A stretch of DNA of 64,000 bases from Paenibacillus gorillae (lineage in GTDB: Bacteria > Bacillota > Bacilli > Paenibacillales > Paenibacillaceae): NCBI RefSeq assembly GCF_000513275.1, contig NZ_CBVJ010000012.1, positions 42,157-106,156 of the forward strand. The letters are read 5' to 3'. Shown here one piece after another: positions 17,396 through 26,535 of this stretch (position 1 is the first letter of the stretch; every line of letters starts with the position of its first letter). Under the pieces are notes generated by a model that was not told where the DNA came from, ran no database searches, and saw nothing but the letters and a program-made list of their open reading frames with translations. A program made the translations under genes and the position numbers.

Positions 17396-18027
17396 TGAAA
17401 AATTTAATTATAGATGTTTTTATAGATACGATTTGCCCGTGGTGCCGCATGGGAACAGCCAGTCTGCGAACCGCTTTGGAACAGTTGCCTGAAGGAACAG
17501 AAGCAACCATTCGCTGGCATGCTTTTCAGCTTAACCCTGGTATCCGTCCTGAAGGAGAAGATTATCGGGAAGTTATGATTGGTCGTTTAGGCGGTACTGC
17601 GCAGTTCGAAGCGAGAATGAAGCAGTATAACCAATATGGGGCGCATTTCGGTCTTACATTTAATATGGATATTGTGAAATTCACACCAAATACTTCACGG
17701 TCTCATCAACTAATTGCTATTGCTCCAGAGGAGCTGCAAGAGCAGTTGATAGAGCAAATATATACGGCGTATTTTGAAAAAGGCATTAATATCGGCGATG
17801 TCAATGAACTTGCGGAGATAGGACGAGCTGCCGGATTGGCGGATGATGCTTCTGAGCTCAAAATTCGTCTTTTGAACGGTGAGGGTCTTGAAAAGGTTGA
17901 GTTAGGGCAAAGTGACGCTCAAAAGCTAGGGGTCAGAGGGGTTCCTTACTTTGTCGTTAATAACGAGATTAGAATTTCTGGATTAAAATCTCCCGATGAA
18001 TTTATACAAGTATTTGAAAATATGTGA
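17395..18027 (+). CDS. DsbA-family oxidoreductase, FrnE-like
   Basis: 210-aa cytosolic thioredoxin-fold protein with a CPWC active site (C14-C17), HAFQLNPGIRPEGE and TPNTSRSHQLI of the FrnE subgroup, and the cis-Pro segment GVRGVPYFVV. FrnE proteins act as thiol-disulfide oxidoreductases or isomerases in oxidative stress. There is no signal peptide. It overlaps the preceding quinone reductase stop by one base, implying coupling. Confidence 0.92.
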   Translation: MKNLIIDVFIDTICPWCRMGTASLRTALEQLPEGTEATIRWHAFQLNPGIRPEGEDYREVMIGRLGGTAQFEARMKQYNQYGAHFGLTFNMDIVKFTPNTSRSHQLIAIAPEELQEQLIEQIYTAYFEKGINIGDVNELAEIGRAAGLADDASELKIRLLNGEGLEKVELGQSDAQKLGVRGVPYFVVNNEIRISGLKSPDEFIQVFENM

Positions 18028-18125
18028 CCTTGCATTAACGGATCTGAAATTATCAGATTAATAAAATTTGGAGTCGATGAATCATGAGTTTGTTCAAAAA
18101 ACTATTTAATAAGGAGACAACACAA

Positions 18126-18743
18126 ATGTCGAAAAAAGTGAATTTAGCGGTTATCTACTATAGTTCTAATGGTACAAACTTTCAGATGGCTCAATGGGCG
18201 GCGGAAGGCGGTCGTAAAGCAGGGGCAGATGTGAAAATTTTGAAAGTAGCGGAAACTGCGCCACAATCCGTAATTGATGGAAGTCCATCTTGGAAATCAC
18301 ACCTTGAAGAGACGAAAAATATTCCAACTGTGTCTTTAGCAGACTTGGAATGGGCGGATGCAATCATCTTTAGCATGCCCACCCGGTTTGGCAATCTTCC
18401 GGCTCAAATGAAGCAATTCCTTGATACAACAGGCGGCCTTTGGGCTCAAGGTAAAACGGTGAATAAAGTTGTGAGTGCAATGACTTCCGCTCAAAACGCC
18501 AATGCCGGACAGGAACAAACGATCCTCCAATTGTACACTTCGATGTATCACTGGGGTGCGATTGTTGCAGCTCCAGGATTTACGGATCCATCTGTATTCG
18601 TGGCTGGCGGTAATCCTTATGGTACAAGTGTCACCGTGGATCAGAACGGGGCGATGAAGGAAGATGTCCGTGCTGCTGCCGAGCATCAAGCAAAACGTAC
18701 GGTAACGATTGCAGGATGGGTAATAAATGGTTTAGGGCAATAA
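18126..18743 (+). CDS. NAD(P)H:quinone oxidoreductase, WrbA family
   Basis: Flavodoxin-like quinone reductase. The FMN loop is YYSSNGTNFQMAQWAAEGG and the WrbA signature is SMPTRFGNLPAQMKQFLD with GGLWAQG; the C-terminus has the GNPYGTS segment. ATG 18126 has AAGGAG nine bases upstream and gives 205 aa; an in-frame ATG at 18084 with weaker GGAG would add MSLFKKLFNKETTQ. It pairs functionally with the quinone reductase two genes upstream. Confidence 0.92.
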   Translation: MSKKVNLAVIYYSSNGTNFQMAQWAAEGGRKAGADVKILKVAETAPQSVIDGSPSWKSHLEETKNIPTVSLADLEWADAIIFSMPTRFGNLPAQMKQFLDTTGGLWAQGKTVNKVVSAMTSAQNANAGQEQTILQLYTSMYHWGAIVAAPGFTDPSVFVAGGNPYGTSVTVDQNGAMKEDVRAAAEHQAKRTVTIAGWVINGLGQ

Positions 18744-18779
18744 TAAAAGAAGTAACAATAATAAAGGAGTACGAACAAA

Positions 18780-19517
18780 ATGACTATTCAGGGAAAAGTG
18801 TTTGTAATAACTGGTGGAAGCAGCGGCCTTGGAAAGGCTATGGCAATTGAGATGGTGAAGCAAGGTGCTAATGTGGTGATTAATGGACGCCGAGAACAAG
18901 CACTGGCTGAGGCTGCAAAAGAAATTGATCCTACAGCAAAGCAAGTCCGTTTCGTTGCCGGCAACATTGCTGATCCTAAGGTTGCACAGCAAGTAATCGA
19001 TGAAAGCTTGACCCATTATGGACGTATCGACACACTGGTGAATAATGCTGGTATTTTCTTGTCCAAGCCCTTTACAGAGTATACAGAAGAAGAATTTGAA
19101 ACTTATTTATCCACTAATGTTATTGGATTCTTCCATATTACGCAACGAGCGGTAACACAAATGTTGAAGCAAGGAACGGGACACATCGTTACAATAACGA
19201 CGAGCCTGGTAGATCAGCCTTCTTCTGCAGTTCCTTCGGTACTGGCTTCACTGACCAAGGGCGGGTTGAAATCGGCGACGAAATCGCTGGCTATAGAATA
19301 CGCTTCTCGAGGCATTCGAGCCAATGCAGTTTCGCCTGGAGTTATAAAAACACCGATGCACGCCATCGAATCACATGAAGCTCTAGCTAAGCTGCATCCA
19401 ATGGGACGTATGGGTGAGGCACATGAAGTGGTAGATGCTGTTTTATTTTTGGAGTCGGCTGAATTTATAACAGGTGAGACTCTTTATGTTGATGGCGGGC
19501 AGAATGCTGGCAAATAA
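18780..19517 (+). CDS. Short-chain dehydrogenase/reductase lacking the catalytic Tyr
   Basis: 245-aa Rossmann-fold protein. The cofactor motif TGGSSGLG and NNAG are present, Asn113 in the TNVIGFF helix and Ser142 in TITTSL are conserved, and the C-terminus GETLYVDGGQ is typical. The YxxxK motif, however, reads ASLTK: Lys160 is kept and Ala156 stands where Tyr should be. It may still be an oxidoreductase with altered chemistry or may have lost activity. It is part of the quinone/oxidoreductase operon, 36 bases after the WrbA-type gene. Confidence 0.9.
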   Translation: MTIQGKVFVITGGSSGLGKAMAIEMVKQGANVVINGRREQALAEAAKEIDPTAKQVRFVAGNIADPKVAQQVIDESLTHYGRIDTLVNNAGIFLSKPFTEYTEEEFETYLSTNVIGFFHITQRAVTQMLKQGTGHIVTITTSLVDQPSSAVPSVLASLTKGGLKSATKSLAIEYASRGIRANAVSPGVIKTPMHAIESHEALAKLHPMGRMGEAHEVVDAVLFLESAEFITGETLYVDGGQNAGK

Positions 19518-19550
19518 ATAATATTGTAAGTGGAGAGGGAGGTATATCTA

Positions 19551-19793
19551 ATGCCGATTGTTACCATTCAAGTAACTCGTGAGGGAACTACACCTGATCG
19601 TCAATCTGTAACTGCTGAAGAAAAAGCGGAGCTTATTAAAGGGATTAGTGAACTTCTGCTAAACGTTCTGAATAAACCGCTAGAATCTACTTTTGTCGTT
19701 ATCGAAGAAGTGGATACAGATAATTGGGGCTGGGGCGGATTGCCTGCGCTAGAATATCGTCGACAACTGGCCGATAAAAAGAAGGACCTATAG
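19551..19793 (+). CDS. 4-oxalocrotonate tautomerase family protein
   Basis: 80 aa once started at ATG 19551, which places the catalytic Pro directly after the initiator Met (MPIVTIQVTREG). GAGGGAGG lies seven to nine bases upstream, whereas the longer GTG reading would bury the proline. SELLLNVLNKPLESTFVVIEEV is the typical second half. Such tautomerases act in aromatic catabolism or on small carbonyl compounds. It is last in the operon and is followed by a strong terminator. Confidence 0.9.
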   Translation: MPIVTIQVTREGTTPDRQSVTAEEKAELIKGISELLLNVLNKPLESTFVVIEEVDTDNWGWGGLPALEYRRQLADKKKDL

Positions 19794-19820
19794 TCGCTAT
19801 TACGTTCAGTAGCGCAACTG

Positions 19821-19868
19821 AAATGGAGCGCACTCCGATGATTCGGCAGTGCGCTCCATTTTATTTAT
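19821..19868. terminator. Bidirectional terminator between oxidoreductase operon and LLM gene
   Basis: Arms AAATGGAGCGCACT (19821-19834) and AGTGCGCTCCATTT (19848-19861), T-run after and A-run before. Confidence 0.85.
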
Positions 19869-19897
19869 TAATATACGAAGAAGGGCTGCTAACAATC

Positions 19898-19926
19898 ATC
19901 TATTTATATATAAAAATAGATAGATG
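19898..19926. repeat. Imperfect palindrome resembling the 16.4-kb operators
   Basis: CATCTATTT and AATAGATAGATG face each other around an AT-rich centre. The ATCTAT/ATAGAT core recalls the repeats before the NIPSNAP gene. It lies in the gap between convergent genes, so it is not an obvious promoter site. Confidence 0.35.
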
Positions 19927-19983
19927 GAATAGACGACAGTAGCAAAAATTAATTAGCATTGTACGGTGAGCGAATATTTTTCG

Positions 19984-21039
19984 TTATTTCATATTATTTG
20001 CTTCCCATGTTGCAATCTCATCCCGAACCCGTGGCGCCACTTCTTTCCCCAGCAACTCAATAGCTTTCATAACATCCTCATGTGGCATCGTACCAACCGG
20101 CAAGTGCAAGAAGAACCGTGTGAAGCCTAGTTGCTTACGCATAAAAATGATTTTATTAGCAACTGTTTCGGAGTCACCAACATATAGTGCACCTTCCAAG
20201 GTGCGTGAAGCATCAAATTGAGATTGCGTATATTGTCCCCAGCCGCGTTGTTTACCAAAATAGTTGAACGATGCTTGCGTAGGCGGAAAATACTTCTCTA
20301 CTGCAAGTGAGGTGCTTTCCGCAATGAAACCGAGTGAGTGAACGGCTATTTTTAATTTCGATACATCATGTCCGGCACGTGCGGCAGCCTTCTTATAAAG
20401 CGGCACAAGCGGAGCAAAGTTTAAAGGACTTCCGCCAATAATGGCGAGTACGAGCGGCAGCCCTAGTTGCCCTGCGCGTATAACCGATTCCGGATTTCCT
20501 CCGCTGCCAATCCATACAGGTAATTGTTTCTGAACGGGACGCGGATATACGCCTAAATCCGTAATGGCTGGTCGAAATCTGCCTTTCCAGGTAACTTTTT
20601 CTGATTCCCTTAATTTTAGTAAGAGATCTAATTTTTCCTCGAATAGCTCATCATAATCTTTTAAATCGTATCCAAACAGAGGAAACGCATCGACCATAGA
20701 GCCCCGGCCTGCGATAATCTCAGCACGACCATTGGAAATGCCATCAAGAGTGGCAAATTGCTGAAACAAACGTACTGGATCTGCGGCAGAGAGCACCGTA
20801 ACCGAACTGGTTAAACGAATTTTTTTGGTCATTGGCGCTGCAGCTGCCAGAATGACAGCTGTAGCGGAATCGCCAAATTCTTTACGATGATGCTCGCCAA
20901 CCCCGAATACATCGAGTCCTACCTGATCAGCAAGAACGATTTCTTCAACGACCTCACGCAAGCGCTGTGCATGACTGATTGTCTCACCTGTTATAACATC
21001 CGGGGTTGTTTCGACAAATGTATCTACACCTATTTCCAT
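19984..21039 (-). CDS. LLM class flavin-dependent oxidoreductase
   Basis: 351-aa bacterial-luciferase-like TIM-barrel protein. Family features are DQVGLDVFGVGEHHRKEFGD, RIRLTSSVTVLSAADPVR-type strand, GRAEIIAGRGS and PVWIGSGGNPES, with YVGDSETVANKI near the end. Enzymes of this group use FMN (or F420) to oxidise or cleave organic substrates; the substrate is not predictable. It lies 12 bases after the MarR gene on the same strand, so the two are an operon. Confidence 0.92.
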   Translation of the reverse strand: MEIGVDTFVETTPDVITGETISHAQRLREVVEEIVLADQVGLDVFGVGEHHRKEFGDSATAVILAAAAPMTKKIRLTSSVTVLSAADPVRLFQQFATLDGISNGRAEIIAGRGSMVDAFPLFGYDLKDYDELFEEKLDLLLKLRESEKVTWKGRFRPAITDLGVYPRPVQKQLPVWIGSGGNPESVIRAGQLGLPLVLAIIGGSPLNFAPLVPLYKKAAARAGHDVSKLKIAVHSLGFIAESTSLAVEKYFPPTQASFNYFGKQRGWGQYTQSQFDASRTLEGALYVGDSETVANKIIFMRKQLGFTRFFLHLPVGTMPHEDVMKAIELLGKEVAPRVRDEIATWEANNMK

Positions 21040-21051
21040 TAGTAATTCCTC

Positions 21052-21522
21052 CTATTTTGAATTGCTCTCACGATGTTTGATACCATAACCAATTTTCTTC
21101 AACACCTGTATCAGTTCGTATTTTTCCTCATCCGTCGCGAAAGACATATTTTCAGAGATCAGTTGGGCATGTTTGGGGAAAATATCATCAAAGCTGCTTC
21201 GGCCTTCAACTGTTAATGCCACATTCGTTTTTCTTCGGTCATCTGGGATTGGGATTCGCTCCACTAGCCCCTTCTTTTCAAGCTTGTCGACCACGTAGGT
21301 AATACTCCCGCTTGGAATCGAGAAAGTATCACTTATTTTTTGAATGGACTGTGGCCCTCTATTATAAAGAAGCTCTAAAATTTGAAAGGTCTCTATACTA
21401 AGACCGTGGCTCTCTATGTCACGCTCTAGACTCGCGTATAGTTCTTTTACCATGTTTCTTAATACGCGTATTAGCTTTAAATCAAGTTCCAATCCTTCTG
21501 CGTCACGTTCAGTCAAATTCAA
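21052..21522 (-). CDS. MarR family transcriptional regulator
   Basis: 156-aa winged-helix protein. The recognition region reads PQSIQKISDTFSIPSGSITYV and VDKLEKKGLVERIPIPDDRR is the wing signature. It carries no cysteine in the N-terminal region, so redox sensing of the OhrR kind is not indicated. A consensus promoter with an overlapping inverted repeat lies directly upstream, indicating autoregulation together with the LLM oxidoreductase gene. Confidence 0.92.
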   Translation of the reverse strand: MNLTERDAEGLELDLKLIRVLRNMVKELYASLERDIESHGLSIETFQILELLYNRGPQSIQKISDTFSIPSGSITYVVDKLEKKGLVERIPIPDDRRKTNVALTVEGRSSFDDIFPKHAQLISENMSFATDEEKYELIQVLKKIGYGIKHRESNSK

Positions 21523-21541
21523 GCCTCCTTTTTCACTAGGA

Positions 21542-21589
21542 ATTTATCCTATAATTATTTATTCTAATGTTAGGATAAATGATTGTCAA
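21542..21589 (-). promoter_or_regulatory. Promoter and operator of the marR-LLM operon
   Basis: On the minus strand TTGACA (21584-21589) and TAGAAT (21561-21566) have a 17-base spacer. ATTTATCCTA (21542-21551) and TAGGATAAAT (21571-21580) are exact inverted repeats on each side of the -10 box. Confidence 0.8.
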
Positions 21590-21655
21590 TCTTATAACCG
21601 CTCAGTGTCGATGAATACAGCCATGTCACATCATAACGGTAACGGTGTAATGCGA

Positions 21656-21686
21656 AAAAAACCTTCAGATTGCTGAAGGTTTCTTT
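21656..21686. terminator. Terminator after the minus-strand TetR gene
   Basis: AAACCTTCAG/CTGAAGGTTT stem with ATTG loop and A/T runs on both sides. Confidence 0.75.
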
Positions 21687-21746
21687 GCGGAACTGATTTC
21701 TTTTTTTGTTTTACCGCTGTATCAACTTTGATGAGCACTCAATTGC

Positions 21747-22325
21747 CTACACTGAATCTTCACTGTCCCTAATCATCAATCCAACCACTCTAGAGATAGC
21801 ATCTCTCAGCTCGTCAGATTTGTTAGTCGCACTGGAATCGATGGACGGGCCGAAAGGGTTCGTTGCTGTCCAAGCGGTGGATAGAGCCATGATGGCGGTC
21901 AGAAGGAAGTTAGGCGGGAAGGCTGCTCCGATCTGTCCAGCAGACTGCGCTTGTGTCAATTCCACAACTTTTGCGTTGTGGGCAGCAGTTCGTTCGGCGG
22001 GGTTATCCGTCTTTTGTTCAAGACTGAACCATGTCATTAGCCGCATGAGGTTAGGGTTTGCCATCGTAAAATCGAATACACGCGCTGCGTAACCGGGAAG
22101 GTCCTCAGGTGTAAAGACAAGTTCATCATACACTCGAGTAAGATGCATTTGAAGAATGGTCGTGAAAAGCGTCTCTTTATTCTCATAGTAAATATAGATC
22201 ATATTTTTATTGCACCCGGCTGCCTTGGCAATTCGATCTACTCGCGCGCCGGCAATTCCGTAGGCGGAGAACTCCGCCATAGCTGCTTCTAATATTCGTT
22301 CACGCGTCGCATCGGCGTTGCGCAT
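21747..22325 (-). CDS. TetR family regulator
   Basis: 192 aa. The DNA-binding domain reads ATRERILEAAMAEFSAYGIA, then GARVDRIAKAAGCNKNMIYI and YYENKETLF. The C-terminal region PNLMRLMTWFSLEQ belongs to the TetR_C type with an FxMxxPxLMRLM core. A minus-strand promoter TTGTCA-18-TATATT (22386-22391, 22362-22367) lies 40-65 bases upstream. No co-directional neighbour follows; its target is probably elsewhere or itself. Confidence 0.9.
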   Translation of the reverse strand: MRNADATRERILEAAMAEFSAYGIAGARVDRIAKAAGCNKNMIYIYYENKETLFTTILQMHLTRVYDELVFTPEDLPGYAARVFDFTMANPNLMRLMTWFSLEQKTDNPAERTAAHNAKVVELTQAQSAGQIGAAFPPNFLLTAIMALSTAWTATNPFGPSIDSSATNKSDELRDAISRVVGLMIRDSEDSV

Positions 22326-22865
22326 TATTGTTCCCCCTTATCCGTTCTATAGCTTGGCTTTAATATAGCATGAATAATGTTGAATTGACAAAACGGTTAG
22401 TTAGCTGCTAGAGCTCATCAATACAGGTGAATGTTCCATCGAAGGTTTTAGATTTAGATACAGATTTAGGCGAATTCAGTTAAACATTGTTTGCATATGA
22501 GATAAGCTGGTTTCGATTTCATCGAAGTCAGCTTACTTTAATTATACTTCCCAACTCGCATCCGGCTCTTTTTTCGTACAACAGCCCCCTTTTTTGATAA
22601 GCTTGATGTGGTTAAATAAAAAACGAGAATACTACGCCTATAGGCGGTTGAACGAAGCGCTGCTCACCGAATTTCCTCAGGGCTTCACCTGTGTGGAAAT
22701 ATGCATAAATTCATAGAATAGTTCATGTGTTTTCGAATGCTGCTTCTCTATACTTGTGTTAATAACGGAAATAACGTAGAAAATGAATAATACGTCAATC
22801 TAATGATCTCTGCACGGGCGAAGAGGGACTATATATAGGAAGACAGCATCGGGAGGTTGGCTGAT
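22326..22865. other. 540-base intergenic region upstream of yesN-like gene
   Basis: It holds the tetR promoter (22362-22391) with AAACGGTTAGTTAG next to it, a hairpin TAAGCTGGTTTCGAT/ATCGAAGTCAGCTTA (22503-22535) without a U-run, and otherwise AT-rich sequence. No ORF with a ribosome site was found. The promoter of the sugar-uptake operon must lie in the 3' part but has no unambiguous boxes. Confidence 0.5.
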
Positions 22866-24473
22866 TTGTACAAGGTACTAATTGCAGAAGACGAAATGTG
22901 GGTCAGGCTCGGGCTGAAAAATTCGATTAACTGGGAAAATCTAGGGATGTCCGTAGCTGCGGACGTAGCTAATGGAGCAGAGGCTTGGGAGCACTATCAG
23001 AAGGACAAACCCGATATCGTCATTACGGATATCCGTATGCCGGAGATGGACGGTATGGAATTGATCGACCGCATTCGTGAGCATGACGGAGCGACGAAAA
23101 TTATTATTTTAACCTGTCTGGAGGAGTTCGGACTCATTCAAACCGCGATGCGCAACGGTGTAAGCGACTTCATCTTGAAGCTGACGATGGAATCCAATGA
23201 GATGGTCAACATTTTAGCGAAAGTAAAACAGGAGCTTGATGTGGAGAGGGCAGATTCCTCCAAGCATCTTTTGCGTGATATCGACGTGCTGAAGGAAAGC
23301 TTCGTGAAGGATTATTTGTTCCGGAATCGTTATTCCCAAGAGGAATTTCTAAGCTATGTCGCGGAGTACAAGCTGATGCTTGATCCGCATAATATCCGAA
23401 TCTGCCTTATGGACATTCATCACTATCATCGGCTGAAAACACGGTTCGGGGATGAGCGGGGCCAGCTGCTTCGCATGTCCATGCTGAACGTGCTTCAAGA
23501 GATATTGAGAGATTATGGTTGCGGGGAAGTATGCCATGACGCGGACAACCGCTATTTGTTTCTGCTCAGCTTTGGCAATTCGCTTAGCGAGAATGAGCAG
23601 TTCCAGCAACTGCATCAGCTGCTGGACCATATCCGCAGAGTGATGCGTTCCTATTTCAACATTGCAGTCACTTTTGCCGTTAGCAGCACAGCGCATGACC
23701 TGTCACCCCTGCGGGCGATGTACCGCGAATGTCTGCATGCGATGAGCTACAAGCTTTATGTGAATACCGATCATTTTATTAGTGGCGATGTTAATTTACA
23801 GTTGAGGGCGGAGGAGAAGATTCAATCCTCATTGGCTGGACTTACAGAAGTACTTAGCGTTCATGGTGATCAGCTAGTCAAGGAATTCGGTCATTGGACG
23901 GAACGGCTGAAAGAGCGTGCGCTCCCGCAATCACGGGAAGCAACGGTTCGTGACTTCAACTATTTGTTTCACCGGCTTTCGCTGCATGTGCCGCATCAAT
24001 CGCAGGAAAGTGCAGAACTTGTAACCCAATGCACGCTGCGGCTGGAGTCTTGCGAGACTTGGGACGAGATGGTGCAGTTAGCCGAGAACTTCATTCAAGG
24101 GCTGATGCAGACCCGGCAAATTCCGATGAGCCGTAAGGTGGCGGAAGCCGTAGCCCATATTAACAGAAACTTTCAGGGAGAGCTGACTCTCCAGGATGTC
24201 GCTGATGTCGTCGGGATGAGCCCCAATTATTTATCCTCCCTACTGAAGAAGGAACTGGATGTCAATTTCAGCGAGTATCTCATTCATATCCGGGTTGAAA
24301 AAGCGAAGAGGCTGCTGCTGGAGAGCGATCTGCGTTCCTATGAGGTAGCGGAACATGTAGGCTTCATGGATCACAGCCATTTTAGCCGTACATTCAAGAA
24401 GTCTACGGGCATGGGGCCGCGTGAATTCCGTAAGCGCTGGGGCCGGGCCGAGGAGAACAGTGATGATGAATAA
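22866..24473 (+). CDS. Response regulator with AraC-type DNA-binding domain (YesN family)
   Basis: Activator half of a two-component system controlling sugar uptake. The receiver domain starts YKVLIAEDEMWVRLGLK; the phospho-acceptor is Asp55 in IVITDIRMPEMDG. About 280 residues of linker follow, then an AraC double helix-turn-helix (LTLQDVADVVGMSPNYLSSL and YEVAEHVGFMDHSHFSRTFK). TTG 22866 is chosen because GGGAGG lies nine bases upstream and the protein then begins MYKVLIAEDE like its family. It overlaps the kinase gene. Confidence 0.95.
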   Translation: MYKVLIAEDEMWVRLGLKNSINWENLGMSVAADVANGAEAWEHYQKDKPDIVITDIRMPEMDGMELIDRIREHDGATKIIILTCLEEFGLIQTAMRNGVSDFILKLTMESNEMVNILAKVKQELDVERADSSKHLLRDIDVLKESFVKDYLFRNRYSQEEFLSYVAEYKLMLDPHNIRICLMDIHHYHRLKTRFGDERGQLLRMSMLNVLQEILRDYGCGEVCHDADNRYLFLLSFGNSLSENEQFQQLHQLLDHIRRVMRSYFNIAVTFAVSSTAHDLSPLRAMYRECLHAMSYKLYVNTDHFISGDVNLQLRAEEKIQSSLAGLTEVLSVHGDQLVKEFGHWTERLKERALPQSREATVRDFNYLFHRLSLHVPHQSQESAELVTQCTLRLESCETWDEMVQLAENFIQGLMQTRQIPMSRKVAEAVAHINRNFQGELTLQDVADVVGMSPNYLSSLLKKELDVNFSEYLIHIRVEKAKRLLLESDLRSYEVAEHVGFMDHSHFSRTFKKSTGMGPREFRKRWGRAEENSDDE

Positions 24474-26349
24474 CAAGCGATATGGGATGTTCGCTGCTAT
24501 CGGAAGGTTTCTAGGCTATGCGCTTCATGAAAGGGCGCGCTGGGGGACGCTGCGCTTCCAGTTGTTTATTACTTATGCAGGTGTCAGCCTGCTCGTCTTG
24601 TCTTTGGGCGCTTTTTTCTTCTATGCGAGCACGACGAAGATCGTCAAAGAACGAGCGGAGCAGTTAACGCTGCAAAACTTCAAACAGGCAGAGAGCAGCC
24701 TGCTTGCGATTCGCAGTGAAATGGACAAAACAAGCAAGGTGCTGCTGGCGAATGAATCGGTCAGAGGCTATATGGACAGGCCGCTGTCGCAAGCCGAGGA
24801 AGTGGAGGCCACGGCAGCACTCACCCAACTATTCAATGATGTGCTGTTCCGGTATGACAACATCCATTCGATCTATGTGTATTCGGAATCGGGAAAAATC
24901 CTGGGCGTGACCCGTAAAAAGCTTTATACCAGCTCGGATTCCGGGTTAGCCAGCTGGCCGTATGCATCGGGGTTGTATGAGCATGTGCTCGATACGTTTC
25001 CTGGTATGGATTGGCAGAGCAACGTCAAGGTGCGGGATCAAGAAGCGGTTTTCCGGTACCCGGAGACGGAGGAATGGAATGATTCACTTATTTTAGCATC
25101 CCGGGCTATTGTTAGCTCCTACCAGGAACGCCCCTTATCGATTCTTACACTTAGTATGAAGGAGAGCAGTCTGTCTCCTTTTTTTGCTGAATTGGCTGGT
25201 ATTACGAAGGGCTGGATTTATTTGCTGGACGGCAACGGCAACATTATCCGGGGCAACGGGCAGGACGGGAGGGAGCGGGATACGCCGGTCTTTACGCTGG
25301 AGCATGCGAACGGGAACAAGTATGGCAGCTATACGACAAGGAATGAGCATGAGAAGCTGCGGGTCGTGTATTACCGGGTCGGTACGACGGACTGGACGCT
25401 CGTGAAGGAGATTCCTTACCGCGAGTTTTCCAAGGACAGCAACACGCTGAAAAAAATCGTAATTGTCATGCTGCTTGCAAGCCTTCTTGTCGCTTGGGTG
25501 CTTGCTTATTACTGGATCATGAGGCTAACCGTTCCTTTGTCCAAGCTGACCAAAGCGATGAAGCAGATGGAAGTCGGCAACGTCGGCTTCGAGGTAGCTG
25601 GTATGGCGCATAATGAGATCGGCCGGCTCGGCATGCAGTTTAACAAAATGTCACGAAGCATTCAGGAGCTCATTGAAACGAATAAGCATACGGAAGAAAT
25701 GAAGCGGGAGGCCGAGGTGCGTACGCTGGCGTCTCAGATCAATCCTCACTTTCTATATAACACGCTTAATATGGTGAAATGGATGGCGGCTGTGCAGCAT
25801 GCGCCTAACATTGAGGAAACGGTTACGGCGCTTGGCAATATGCTCCGTCCGATTTACCGGGAGACCTCCGTCTTTACAACGTTGGGGGATGAGCTTGGCT
25901 ATATTAAGCACTATATGACGATCATGAATCACCGGTACGGGGAGGGGACGCTCATTCATGTGGACATTCCAGAAGAACTCATGCAGGCGCAAGTCCCTCG
26001 GTTCATTTTGCAGCCGCTGCTTGAAAACTGTTTCGTTCACGGGATGTCACAGAAATATGCGGGGACGATCAAGCTGTCGGGCCGCGCGGAGGGCGGCTTG
26101 CTCGTACTGGAAGTGAAGGACGAAGGCAAAGGAATGTCACAGGAGAAGCTGGTTGAGCTGCGGTATCGGCTGGCGAAAGAAAAGATCGGCGGCGAGCCGG
26201 GAACAGCCAGAACGCATGGCATGGGCCTGCTGTACGTCAATCAAAGAATTCAACTGCATGCAGGCGAGTCCTTCGGGCTGGATGTTGATAGCGAGGAAGG
26301 GAAGGGCATGACGATTCGTATGCGCCTCCCGTTGGAATATAAACTGTAG
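24463..26349 (+). CDS. Sensor histidine kinase (YesM/LytS-like)
   Basis: 628-aa membrane kinase from ATG 24463 with AGGAG seven bases upstream; the start lies inside the response-regulator gene. Two membrane helices (about LFITYAGVSLLVLSLGAFFF and IVIVMLLASLLVAWVLAYYW) enclose an extracellular Cache-like sensor. HAMP, then the His-kinase motif SQINPHFLYNTLNMVKWMA, and an ATPase domain with LLENCFVHG, DEGKGM and GMGLLYVNQR follow. The presumed signal is a sugar or binding protein in the wall space. Confidence 0.95.
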   Translation: MMNNKRYGMFAAIGRFLGYALHERARWGTLRFQLFITYAGVSLLVLSLGAFFFYASTTKIVKERAEQLTLQNFKQAESSLLAIRSEMDKTSKVLLANESVRGYMDRPLSQAEEVEATAALTQLFNDVLFRYDNIHSIYVYSESGKILGVTRKKLYTSSDSGLASWPYASGLYEHVLDTFPGMDWQSNVKVRDQEAVFRYPETEEWNDSLILASRAIVSSYQERPLSILTLSMKESSLSPFFAELAGITKGWIYLLDGNGNIIRGNGQDGRERDTPVFTLEHANGNKYGSYTTRNEHEKLRVVYYRVGTTDWTLVKEIPYREFSKDSNTLKKIVIVMLLASLLVAWVLAYYWIMRLTVPLSKLTKAMKQMEVGNVGFEVAGMAHNEIGRLGMQFNKMSRSIQELIETNKHTEEMKREAEVRTLASQINPHFLYNTLNMVKWMAAVQHAPNIEETVTALGNMLRPIYRETSVFTTLGDELGYIKHYMTIMNHRYGEGTLIHVDIPEELMQAQVPRFILQPLLENCFVHGMSQKYAGTIKLSGRAEGGLLVLEVKDEGKGMSQEKLVELRYRLAKEKIGGEPGTARTHGMGLLYVNQRIQLHAGESFGLDVDSEEGKGMTIRMRLPLEYKL

Positions 26350-26535
26350 AAAAATACATCATACTGTGAAAAAAATCATTTTTATCGGCTGAGCCTGCGA
26401 AAAAATCATGCATGGTGCAGGAATAAGTCATCTTTTCATCGTTCCGTCAATTCCTTCGCTTTCCCCTGTTGGCTAATATGAAGATACAACAAGGGAAAGT
26501 GAAGCATAGAAGAACGGAAGGTGGAGAGCAAGCCT

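Noticed and set aside
21706..22092. 128-codon plus-strand frame opposite the tetR gene
   Set aside because: The minus-strand TetR protein has clear domain structure and promoter; the plus frame is its shadow.
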